A stretch of DNA of 64,000 bases from Bimastos eiseni. Lineage: Eukaryota; Annelida; Clitellata; Crassiclitellata; Lumbricidae. The DNA is taken from assembly GCA_959347315.1 (NCBI GenBank), contig OY365813.1, positions 20,962,854-21,026,853 of the forward strand, given 5' to 3'. The notes beneath the pieces were generated by a model. That model was not told the origin of the DNA. It searched no databases and saw only the letters and a list, made by a program, of their open reading frames with translations. Of the stretch, positions 23,701 to 34,961 are shown piece after piece. The position numbers and the translations under genes are program-made. Within the stretch, counting starts at the first letter, position 1, and every line of letters begins with the position of its first letter.

Positions 23701-26700
23701 CACAGTCACAAGCAGCAATCAGTATCATTGCACTGACTAGGCAGATCAAACCTTTATCAATAAAAATGAGCACACTTTCCTGCGTTGCATAAAATAAAAA
23801 GTTAACAAGAGCGACCTTTATACTGAACGTAAACAAGATTTAACGGATACTCACGAACGTTGGAAATAATGCGAAAAATCGAGAAATTCGCGAAAAATTT
23901 CTAATATTCAACTTTCGCAAACTTCGGGACCATTGTAATGCACTGTATTGTATTTTCGTTTATTGAGATAACTGGTTGTCAAAACGCAACCGTTTACACT
24001 AAACAGCACACGCAAGATATCGCGGCACTAGGTTGCACTAGGCTAATCATACAGAATCGCACGTGAAACAGAGGGTCGATTAATAAATTTTATTATACAT
24101 AATCCTTTGACAGAAAGTTCTTACTGTACTTCGCTGATAATGATAGTCAAAGTTCGCACTAATCGAGGGTTTCACAAAGTAAGTGAGTAATTAGAAAATG
24201 GGTATGCCACTCTTACACATCCTTGCCACTTTTGCATCACTTACTCCTAGTTGTTGGAGCTGGAGTTGGAGCATCCGATATAGTGTTGTCTGCACTCGAC
24301 GCAGTTGCTGGAGTTGTTGTAGGAGCTGCAGTTTCAGTGGTAAAATCCCTTAAACACAGATCACGAAATATACTCCTCGAAATTCCTGCCATCCAGCTTA
24401 CCTCACTGTTTCGTGCTGTTTGACGCACATTTACGAAAAGTGTATTAACAACCTAACTATTCGTATTACGAAGATTGCACGACATATGAATAAAGCGCTT
24501 CGAAAATAGCGATGATTTTCGTTATCGCTATCTTGAAATTTATACAGCGCCTAAAAGGCAGAGTCGCGAGAACCAGCTTATTCGTCAAATCATAAGTTGA
24601 AGATGCTTGCATTAGCGTTTGCCGCAAGGAGCACATATATATTTATTTTGTTTAAGAAATGCTTAATTCGAGCTTGACTGGCCTCTAAACGGGACTCTAA
24701 TTTAGATAATGCGGCATGAAACCCGTTCAGAGGGCATCATCGTTAAAGAGTATATCACCCGATAACTGGTGAACCCATCTAAAGCGTCCAGGACAAAAAG
24801 CGCTTTGACAAATGCGCCTCGATAAATGCGCCCAGAGTAATGCGCGGAAATAAAATAATACATTGTGTCATAGGTAAGCGTTTGCACCAATAATACATTT
24901 TTTACTAATAAACCATATTGGATACATTGATGAAACCGCATGTATTCTAATTATTCATACCAGTTAACTAAATGTAAAAATAATGAATAGTTTATATTTA
25001 CGATGTTGCGTGAGTTGCCAAAAGGCGATCGTTCGCAACTGAGAGAAGTGGATAGGAACTATTGCTACATCCAAGGTTTCCGCTGAAGTCGTCGAGATCA
25101 ACGCTCCATGCCATCCAACCAGAGAATCCGTTTTCCTTGATGTAGTCAACCTGTTCGAACAGAGAGACAGAGGTCACAGGAAGCACCAATCAAGCAAAAC
25201 ATTTCATTCACATACGATTATCGATGCATGCGTTTTGTATCAACACAGCAGCTATTCTGATGTCAGCCACATTTTAACCGGTTTTTCAAGAAAAATGCAT
25301 ATTGCAGATATCTTTTTATACATAGCAATGAATTTTTATGCAAACGTACACTTAAATGCTTCGTGATGGCGACGTTTGAAACTGGAAATTGTGCAATATT
25401 ATGAAATATTTCAGCAAGCTGCGTGATGTCAACCTGGGATTCAAGTAAAATGATTTTAGACTGCGACTTTATTCTGTGTCGTCATCACAATAACGGAATC
25501 ATGGAAGATGTCAGATTATAATAGATCATAATGAGATTAGATTAAGTACCTTAATCTGAATACTCTCTTCATCGTCGTATCCAACCCATTGGTCGCTTTT
25601 GTATGCATAGGGAGCCTGGTGCTCATCGGACCAGGCTGTAGTGGCTCCATTATTTAGCGCAATGCAAATCTGCCAAAGACAAAATATTTTTTTTAATGGA
25701 GACAACGCAACTGCAAATGAAAAACAATAAATTTATTGGACACTATTGCAAAAATAATAAAATTAAATATTCAGCTATAAGAGCTAATTTGCATATAAAT
25801 ACAAGAAAGCTATCACTGAAGAGAAATGTTGTTGTTTTATACTTCGAAGTAAGACAAGAACCCGGCGTCTCTGGTGTAGTTTCCAATCGTGCCTGCACCG
25901 ATGACTGGAGAACCAATGCCATTCTGAACAAAATCAGCCAAGGTGAAACTTCGACCATAGAAAGCGAGTCCGAGCACCAGTTTATCTTTCGTGGCACCCA
26001 TTTCTACCCAATAGTTGGCTGACCAGTTCTACAAGCACCAGCCTGATTAATTGAAGAAATCGGCATGAATTTTAATAGTAATGCAAAAGGGTAGTCTGCT
26101 GAGGAAACCAGCATAGGCATAATATAGTCAGAGGCGTTTGGCGACATTAGTCACAACAATTATCTGTACGATGGTTCTGCTGAGGGTCTAAGTACAAGGA
26201 TTTCTGAAGGAGACAGTCACTCAGATATGCAAGCATCCATTCATGTATGTATGTATGCATGTATGTATGTATGTATGTATGTATGTATGTATGTTTGTAT
26301 GTATGTATGTATGTATGTATGTATGTATGTATGTATGTATGTATGTATGTATGTATGTATGTATGTATGTATGTAGGTATGTATGTATGTATGTATGTAT
26401 GTATGTATGTATGTATGTATGTATGTATGTATGTATGTATGCATGTAAGTATGCATGTATATGTATCTTAGTAGCTGTACGTGCACTTGTATTAGGCCAT
26501 TTGGTGTATTCACATGGGCAGTTGGGTACGGCAGCCTAGTAGTAGACACTTGACAAGACGAATACGGTATTAATGGAAGAAGGTTAACAGCACGATGCAA
26601 ATTCTACCGTAAAATTGCTGAATTGTAGCACGAATGTTCACTTTTGAGATCTTCTGTCCTAGCGGACATATCCACTGCATTTCAAATTTATTGTGTTATT

Positions 26701-29700
26701 TTGGGACGTCATCGAATCGATTATAAGTTATACTAATTAGTATATTCAAACCATGTTGAGTATGCTTCTTATTGGAGCGACATCGGTCGATGATATTTAG
26801 CAAAGAATCAATGGAAGTAGATCATTACAAACCATATTGAGAGTGCTCCTATCAGCGCCGTTGTATTCCACGCCAAACTCGTCCGCTCGTGGGTAAAGAG
26901 GAGCATTCAAACCAGTTATGGTGTCCCATTCTCCGTTATAATCGTACGTTGCGACGCCTAAAAAGTCCAAATACCTGAAAGGAATATTTAATCGCAAAGT
27001 AATTAATTATGTGTAGACACTTAATAAAAACTTTCTTTCGGTGTCATAGTTATATTTCATCATAATTATACTGACATATACCCTTGTAGCTGCGTTACAG
27101 CACTCTCTAGAAATTATCCGTTTAATAATAGCAGAGGTTCTAACAAGTCTGTGTTTGAACCACTGTAATTATCCTATAACGCAAACGATTCCCGAATAAT
27201 CGCCCATTTTCCATACCTTCCCATTGAGTTAATGTCCTGGGAGACAGTGCCATCATTAAAGACATTCCACTTGTCTATAACTCCTGCACGGAAGAATTTC
27301 AGCCCAAATGTTCCCTTCAGCTTGTTGATATTTTATTCCACAAGTTTCAAGGTTGGTGTTATGCCAAGGAACTTTCCCCACTGAACTTAGGAATTTAAAA
27401 AATGCAATTCGGCTGCCATTAATTAACAGTCATAGCTCTTTTTATACTTTCAATTAACCTACGAGTCCGGTTCTTAATGTAAGAATTTACGATAATTATC
27501 ATATGAATGAATATCTGATGCCAGATGAAATGTTCAGTGTAGACGCTGCTTACTGTGAAATCGACGGAACTTCGTATCCAGTGTCAATGATCATTTTGTT
27601 TGCTCCAACTGATGCTGTGAGAAGCAGATGAGTTGCTCCAGACGAAGCAGCTTCGTTATCTATTGCTATGCGAAATTCCTACAACAGAATTCAAATGATT
27701 AAGGCATGCTAATCCCTGTCATCATGACCACACGGAGCAAACGCGGGACCCAATTTTCCAGGATGTAACCTCGTGGCTCAAACATGGATCCCACGGATTT
27801 GCTGGCGAAAATATTCAAGCTCATCGATGCAAGAGGTCATCTGCATGGAAAGAATAAGATCAACAGGACATAAGCTTTCATGTATTCGACAACATCTCGA
27901 GAAAGTCATAAATTCTAGCAATTGTAGTCTGAAACTCATATCAAATCACTTCGAACCACTATGTGACAGTTGATCACAACCTGGATCAGAGCGGTATAGC
28001 GGTATTTGTCCTCTGGAGGACTTCCTCTTGATCCTGGGTATTCAAAGTCGAGATCAACTCCGTCGAAGTCTCGTTCTCTGCAGAATATGATGACGGAATC
28101 GATGAACGTTGCCCTATTTTCGGGTGTTGACAACATGATGGTCACCTGGCTCATACCGAAGTACCATCCTCCGACAGATATTGATACCTTGAGATCTGGC
28201 TCCTCCTCTTTCAGGGCTATAGTCTGGTCATACCTAAGAAAAAATATTTGAGAAGTAAATGCTGTCAATCAAGTCATCATCGGTTATATCAATCAATCAA
28301 TATAAATAAGTTTTTTTGGCAGTCAAATCACAATTTATAAGAAAACTTTCTAACCGAGATATAATTAACATTTGCACTGGAGATCCAATAAAGGACGGAA
28401 GAGTCCCGCAAGTTAGGGTCACCTAATAAATTAGGTATATAGTAGTTGTGTATAGAGTCCAAACGGAGAGTAGAATGGGTAGAAATTAGATAAAGGAACA
28501 AAGCTTAATTAATCTTGACTAACGAATAAACTGACATTAAACGACGAAGCGCAGATTAAACAACTAACGAGATTTATAATTCTGATCAAAGTAGTTGACC
28601 ACAACCAGCAAGTAAAGTAGGTGAAGTAGGTTATATAGCAGCAATAATTACAAATTATTACAATTAACCTGATCTGATATCGCGCGCTGTAATAGTAAAA
28701 AATATAAATCATCCGGCATGTAAAGTAGGTAATATCGCAGTAATAGTAACCAACATACATTTCATCTGTTATAATATTGAAATAATGGTAAAAATATTAA
28801 AATTCACGTGCACCTGATATATTAGAGCCATTTTGAATAGGAAAGCTCAGGAGCGTTGTCAAGAGAGCGGCTAATTAAATTAAATATTTCCGGATGCTGA
28901 TGTATGCAAACGATTGTCAAAAGTGGTTTTGAGTTTGCAGTAGTGGTTAAAAAAATATTACAATATGCTTGATATTATGATAATAGATTCAATCTTGTGT
29001 TTGAATAGATGAAAGCCGGGAAGGAGACGCAAAGGGACAGAGATAGAATTCCAAATTTTAGGACCTTGGCACTAGATAGGCGTTCGTCTAGTGTTTGTTC
29101 TTGCATAAGGATTATAAGGTATTTTGGGTATCTACTAAGGTGATAAAATGAACCTGCATTAGGCCTATAATAATGTAATCATTGAAGATACTGGGTAAGG
29201 TGCTATGGAAGTAACGATACATAAAGAGGCTTATTTGGAGTTTATTTATCTGCTCAGTATGCCGCAGTTGTTCAAAGAGGCCACACTGTAAATACATTGT
29301 TAAACATATTAATATATATGATATCATAATATGCGTACTTATGTTCACGACGTGCAAGTGTTTAGCCACTCCATCAACTTGCTCTTCTGCTTCTGTTAAA
29401 CCACCACATTGAATCGTGGACTTTATTATGTTAATTACCATATCTGTCTGCATAGGTCTACGCCTACTAACATACACATCTAAACATGAAGGTATTAATC
29501 TTCGTGTGTATATGTGTGAGCGAATGAACGTATGAACGTACAAAACAAGTCAACAAAATCAACAGTTTCCTTGTTTAATTATACGGAGTAAATGGAATAG
29601 AGTTAAATTATTATATACGCACAGTCCTCCTGGAATATCGTCATTCCACTCGTAAGGCGTAATTCTGTTGCTGGTGTCAATAACTGCGTAGGCAAAGAAG

Positions 29701-30538
29701 ACGTGGGAACACAAAGAGGGATCGGTTTGATCAGGAAAGAATGTGGCTGGTTGTGGACGATACTGGGCATAGTTGCTCACCCAACATACTCTTCGGTATT
29801 CTGCTGCAAAACATAATTGCAGACACAGGATATTTGAGTATATTGAAAACAGATCCGAAGACCGATTTGAATAATGTACTATGTTCTTGATCGTATAACG
29901 TAGAACGTAGAATATCATGAACGTCAGTGTCATCGCAAATAATATTCTATCGAGAAAGGCAGACGTAAAAAATAACAAGTACGATATAAAACAGAGTCAA
30001 GCGCTTTACAATGTATCACAATTATAAGCCACTGCTCGCAATCAATTATTTGCTCAGGGTGTACCACTTATAACCTCTCGCGTCTGCCCTTAGCTTGAGA
30101 ACAGCAGTTTAGACTTCGTGATTTCAATTAGTAACAAGATTCGCAAAGTAAATATTATTCTCGATTGTCTCTTTATCCAATGGCATCGCCAGGAAACAAT
30201 TGGAAGGAAGCTTCCAGTGGACATGGTCTCAGAGTTCGGAGTACGATTTTAAGGGCTAAGTCTTTTTTTAAATAATTTCATTCGGAACCGTTGAGCCTGC
30301 AGGCTTAGACCCCTCTAAAGTTCATGGTCATTCTGTACTCGTGTAGACCTACATACCATTGCGGTAGTTGTAATTTTGATACACAGTTGCAGTAAGTTAA
30401 CTTTATACTGTGGTAGCTTAAGTTGTCGTTAGATTGCATGGGATAACGTGCGGCATTAGCTTACGATGAGTTCCTACCTTGTGCGCAAGTTATGGAGCTC
30501 GCAACAGCCGTCAGAGCTAGGAAACTCCAGCAGTTCAT
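20520..30538 (-). CDS. Gene C: GH18 chitinase with hydrophobic C-terminal tail, 10 exons
   Basis: Exons: 30538-30478, 29803-29623, 28233-27981, 27678-27554, 26974-26833, 26028-25843, 25669-25550, 25150-25002, 24348-24245, 20725-20520; 1527 nt, 508 aa, all phases agree. Signal 1-20. GH18 to about 406 with [31 protein letters not shown] (D138, D141, D143, E145), [22 protein letters not shown] and GWMAWS: the least altered active site in the cluster. Exons 9 and 10 give a Thr/Pro/Ala region and end in [16 protein letters not shown], resembling a GPI-attachment signal or membrane anchor. No CBM14. Exon 9 could instead stop at TGA 24239-24237 if its GTAAGT donor is not used. Intron 9 contains a pogo-type transposon, intron 5 a long TATG microsatellite. 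Confidence 0.85.
20880..23720 (-). mobile_element. Pogo/Tigger-type DNA transposon, decayed, in gene C intron 9
   Basis: Transposase remnants on the minus strand are bracketed by subterminal repeats of CTTGCCCC: left block 20905-20965 direct; right block 23590-23690 in opposite orientation as GGGGCAAG. Outer ends AGAGGTACCCAA and (reverse complement) TGAGCACCCAA may be the terminal inverted repeats. Exact ends and TA duplication were not established. Confidence 0.7.
22277..23523 (-). pseudogene. Pogo-type transposase pseudogene (HTH plus DDE domain)
   Basis: [17 protein letters not shown] starts a pipsqueak-like HTH ([20 protein letters not shown]). Then follow [35 protein letters not shown] (first Asp), VLIVYDGH (second Asp), [20 protein letters not shown] and a C-terminal region. 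These lie in at least three frames with stops, so the gene is dead. Same strand as gene C. Confidence 0.8.
24245..24348 (-). CDS. Gene C exon 9, Thr/Pro/Ala linker
   Basis: 104 nt encoding [20 protein letters not shown] and more, ending TTR with a consensus GTAAGT donor in phase 1, the same phase as the linker exons of A and D. Confidence 0.7.
24775..24850. repeat. GACAAAAAGCGC-type short repeats in gene C intron 8
   Basis: GCGTCCAGGACAAAAAGCGC, TTTGACAAATGCGCC, TCGATAAATGCGCCC: about four degenerate 15-bp units, like the arms of the element at 15025-15475. Confidence 0.5.
26240..26462. repeat. TATG tetranucleotide microsatellite in gene C intron 5
   Basis: About 50 units of GTAT/TATG with a few variants. 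The long His/Tyr/Thr and Met/Tyr/Val/Cys frames on both strands are artefacts. Confidence 0.95.
27981..28233 (-). CDS. Gene C exon 3, intact GH18 catalytic exon
   Basis: Contains [11 protein letters not shown] and [20 protein letters not shown]. All DxxDxDxE residues present. Acceptor TTCTTAG, donor GTTGTG. Confidence 0.92.
29112..29300 (-). mobile_element. LINE C-terminal fragment in gene C intron 2
   Basis: Minus frame [20 protein letters not shown] then IFNDY, matching the segment EFMYKYTHSQLPVVFNNYF of the LINE at 48912. Truncated on both sides. Confidence 0.55.
30478..30538 (-). CDS. Gene C exon 1, signal peptide
   Basis: Encodes [20 protein letters not shown] with GTAGGA donor, 61 nt, phase 1. 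Confidence 0.88.
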
Positions 30539-30664
30539 GATGTTTTTGTTCTGATTAAGTGTGCAATTCGTCAACTTAAGTAGGAAAACTTGTGGGCAAA
30601 CTTCACACGGTTTGCTTCTCCAGGACTTTAAGTTACGTGTGAAGATTGGTCGATGTCGATCACG

Positions 30665-30671
30665 TTTTATG
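30665..30671 (-). promoter_or_regulatory. TATA-like box of gene C
   Basis: CATAAAACGTGATCGACATC on the minus strand, about 127 nt before the start codon. Almost identical to the gene D block at 13252-13228. Confidence 0.5.
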
Positions 30672-31066
30672 GGACTCTGATGAGTCAACTAATGAACCCA
30701 CTTAATGATGACATGCGACGACAAGTTTGCCTCTCGAAACAACAGACTCTGGTGTGCCATATATAAACTGCTTGGGAATTGGCGTGAACTATAGCGAATA
30801 TATCAAGCAACCTTGACATAATTGTTAATTTGTCGTGCAACCAAGTTGTCCCGACTCGCCTTAATCATCGGATTTCAAATCAGGATGCGTTCCGCAGATC
30901 GTAGCCCGTAGTTGTCAGTATTGAATTGCTTTGAAGCAGTATTTTAAGTGCTCGTTTAAAACAGACTTATCTTTCCGTTAAACTGACATTGATAGTTACG
31001 CACCATTAAAGACGCCTTAAAGGTAGAAGGCAAAACACACGGCATTTGCCTGCAAAGTATTCGTAC

Positions 31067-31127
31067 ATTGGGCGCTGGCGATGATGGTTGCAATGGCAGC
31101 CAGAACGAGGAAACACCAACAGTTCAA
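31067..31127 (-). pseudogene. Orphan signal-peptide exon with lost start codon
   Basis: 61 nt reading LNCWCFLVLAAIATIIASAQ, aligned to [20 protein letters not shown] of its neighbours, with a GTACGA donor at 31066-31061. The initiator ATG is TTG and no upstream in-frame ATG is near. Probably the remains of another chitinase copy upstream of gene C. Confidence 0.7.
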
Positions 31128-34100
31128 TGTCCTTGTTCCGTTGCAGTTACTTTATCGTCAAGTAAAGTAAAAAAAACTTTTGAAGAAGTGAGACGATCTC
31201 TAAGACATCTTCCCTCGCTCAAGTAGCTTGCGTGAAAAGTAGAGCAAGTTGAGTTAATGTTGTCACGTTTATTAGGTTGTTTTTGATGGGTTAATTTGGA
31301 GATAAATTCCTTCCCATCCAAGATAACAAAATAATATCGATCAAAGCAATTGACTCTTAAGGACTGAACACATGAACAACCTACATACATCTCAATGCTT
31401 CAGAATTGAAAAGCTGACAGTTAAGATATATCAAGCGACCTTCGAAGAATATTTTAACCTATAAATTCTGCGAACAACTTTGATATCTACCTTCAATTTG
31501 AGACTGTCTTATCAGCTTCACACTTAACCTATGATGCAGTTTGTTATGTCTGTGATAGATAAATAAATCACTCTCAGCCAGGAAACAAAGATCGTTTAAA
31601 AAAACTTAACCCGATGTGCCATCAGATCAATAGCGGAGATAAATTGCGGTTATAAGAAATTTTAAATTATAAATTTCAAATGTTTGTGTCATTTCAGATG
31701 ACTAAAGGGTGCTTATTGCCTCGAATGTAATCTTTTTCCTATGAACCACTCTTGGGAGGTCCTTCTCCACCGCTGCCCGTTTGAATGGGTTGCCGAGCAG
31801 ATAGGGCACAATCTGTTCCAGGTATACATATTTTATGTTTATCTATATATCCATATACATATAATTCAAATAATATGTATATATAATACTGAATTTAATT
31901 CGCTATGATTTGAAGTACATGTACTGTATGAGCGTTTGAAGAAACAACAGGAGTCGAATTTAACTGTCGACATCCATGCAAGGCGCCTATGACACCATAC
32001 ACCTGATTTAGTCAATGCAATCTCATGCGTATTGGTATTGGCAAAACATGTATAAGAGAGTCTTGGTAGTATTGGATGTTTTGGTACGGGCATCGCCAAT
32101 ACATTAGGAAGCGTTGGTACAGATATCGGCAATACATGTTCCTAGTGTTGTTAACTACTCTGGTTCAGACCCAGTTGAGGTTCCCTTGTACGGACCGTTC
32201 TAGCTTGCAAATCAGTACGCTAGAAGCTAGGGCTTAATATCACGAGTAACGTCGTCTATGATCTGGTACGACAACAAACCAGACAGAATTGTTCTTAACT
32301 ACATCGGTAATGTTATTTACTCTTTTAACTGGTTCTTTTGTTTCTCTCAAGCAGCTCTTTTCTATAAAGAATCACCGCGTGCAGTGACATTTTCCTACGG
32401 ACATCCGTATTTTTATATGTCAAAGTGACCTGTTAGAAATTTTACTAGGAGATATGCTCGACATTGAATAAGATGATGCTCTGTGCTTGACTTTCAAGTG
32501 GCGCTTTAGAAGTTTGGAGATTACAATTATGTAACAGTTTAAGAATCGATTTTGTCATTACTCATTGAAATTTACTATCTGATCTTGTGATTCGAGACCT
32601 TCACGTGTTTTTTGTTTGTTTCTTGGTAAGCTTAGACACTCAATGTCTGACCATATGAATCGCCTGGTTGCAGCTTGATTTTGGCTTGCATGCCACATGC
32701 AAACTCTTTAAGCATTAAACATCTATGCCAGTGAAATACCTAATAGCCTGCGCCCTATTTACCACTGTAAGGCCCAAGAGACCCCGGCCTAGGGACAGCA
32801 CATTTCAAGAGGGTCAAAATCCAGATAGTCAGACGGTTAAGGTGGATGGTATTTGGAGTTGAAATTGCGAGGGAGGGATGGCAAAGAGGAAGATTCATGA
32901 TAGGATTTGTGAAAAAGCGATGTTTTCAGGTTTTAGTGGAAAAACTGTGGCGAGTTAGCATGAGGTGAGACCTTGGTGAGTTAATCGTAGGATGGATCGG
33001 ATATTTGTCTTAATTTTGGAGGGAGTTTGTTCCAACAGCAGCCATGGAGAGATTTGCAAACTTTAGTCATGATGTAACGGAAGGGCAGAGCAGTTTGAGG
33101 GTGGAAAAGGATAGAACTAAACGATGTGATTGAATCGGGAGCATTATTGACGAAGATATGTTGGCTGTGAGGATTGTATTTATAACTTTGCATTCAAATC
33201 GTTCAGGTATTTTGACCCAGTGGAGCGATTTGAAGGTTGAGTGGTGCTTTGGGGTTTTAGTGAATGGCTTGGAAGTGGTTTATTAGGCTCCAGACACATG
33301 TACGATAAATCGTTAAACCGCACAGTACCGAAACACACCAGGCGAGTTGTTGCACGAGCTGGTCACATTCAGAAGAACACTCATTTCTATCATGATAGTT
33401 TATCGTTGTTTAGCACCCGCAAATGGAGTCCATTAATGGAACAAGTTTAATCCCTCCCAAATAGTAGAATATTCACCTACCGCTTCTAACGAATCGATGC
33501 GATTTATAGGCTTCGGTGAATAGGCTTATAAGTGAGCATATTCTTCGATTTTAACAAGAGGCGAATACACTAGATAGTGGATGGCAAACGACAAATTAGG
33601 AAAATGGTAGTGGTTCCTGTATCCTTAGGAGATAATTATCAGAGGAAAATTATTGGATAATTATAAGTGTCTTCATTCAAAGTTAAAACTGGAACACTTC
33701 AATGTCTGGCTTTAATTGGTCATTCGCCTGAACACAAGCTCTACGAAGCTGTGCGTTGAACCTCCTGCATAGACAATGGACACTGATCCCACTAGGTGTT
33801 TCGACATTATTCTCTTCACCAAACGGCCCTAAGAGAGTTGTACTCACAAATTACCGATTTAGATTTGGGTAATTACCGGAATTCACGATTGCTTAGCACT
33901 AAGCGTTATTTCAAAAGGGAGTCAAGGTAAACTATCCTATTACACTATTAGACTGTTTATTGTCACCTTGATACTTTCTAGTATTTGCTAAGAAAATTAA
34001 ACGAGTATAGGTCTATACACTGCGACGAGGGGAAACGTTGAATGTTTTGCGATATAGTAATTTTATAATTGGATCAGCAGCGTGATTTAGTCAATAAAAA

Positions 34101-34491
34101 GAAAAAAATTAATTTACATGTAATCGTTTCTTTATTTTATTATAAACGTAATTTCAAAGCCCAAGCTCAAAATTAATACACGGCACTAATTGATCCAGCA
34201 TATTCGTTTAATTTTTGTATTCATTATTATAATGGACGAGCTATAGGCCTACTAGGACGCTTTGGAGACGAATCACATGTGGGCTTATAATCAATGTTTG
34301 CATCATTTAACATCGTAATTTAAACAATTCATATGTTACCAGAATCTTATTATCGTGCTTCCGTCAAACGAAATCTGAAAACGTCCTACTTAATTTAGAG
34401 CATAGTGGCAGTCTATACATTGTTTTAATAAATCATCTTCATTATTCGAAGTAGCACGAAGAGCATTTTTTAAACCGAATATGGCTGCCAA
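31128..34491. other. Spacer between gene B 3' end and the orphan signal exon
   Basis: About 3.4 kb. It holds the decayed upstream block of the orphan signal exon (31128-31560, with TAATAAACGTGAC near 31260-31275) and the likely gene B 3' UTR (34130-34491). A repeat-like segment lies at 32820-33240, with a minus frame including CWNKLPPKLRQISDPS, possibly LINE 3' end. Elsewhere I recognise nothing. Confidence 0.5.
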
Positions 34492-34594
34492 TTAATGTCG
34501 GTTACTGGTCCAAGTACGGGCCTTACGCGCAGGCCCCTTGGCTGCGATTGGTGCAGGCGTAGTTGTTTGAGACTGTATAATAGACGAAGAAACC
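34492..34594 (-). CDS. Gene B exon 9, terminal linker remnant
   Basis: Encodes [20 protein letters not shown] and a basic end, stop TAA at 34494-34492. A phase-1 GCGC-GTAAGG site inside it matches the position of the linker donor used in A, C and D. The exon may thus be the old linker exon read through its donor; no downstream acceptor exon was recognised. AATAAA (minus) at 34136-34131 is a candidate polyadenylation signal. Confidence 0.6.
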
Positions 34595-34913
34595 CTGCAA
34601 CACAGATCGTACGAATGACCCTTAGTATTTCGTGCCATCAAATAAATAATATTTAGATATAGCTCAACGATGAATTACGAAACTTCGATTCGTATCGAGG
34701 CGTATGCTCGATTGTAACAAGATTTGACGCAAAGAGACACTGTGTAAAAGATGCCACTAAACACTATACTTCGTCGCCATAAAAGCTTGTAGAGGCAATA
34801 TACACATCCAGCGACCCGATCTCATAGCAAGCGAGTTAATGTAAAGCGCCCTAGTAGCGGCATGGCTGCGTTACGGCGCTTTAGAAATCGTCCGTTTATT
34901 AATAATAATAATG

Positions 34914-34961
<48 letters not shown>

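Noticed and set aside
26241..26600. Long His/Tyr/Thr-rich and Met/Tyr/Val/Cys-rich reading frames
   Set aside because: They are translations of the TATG microsatellite on both strands.
31866..32132. 88-residue minus-strand frame
   Set aside because: Covers imprecise GGTAC/GCCAATACAT repeats, with no family signature.
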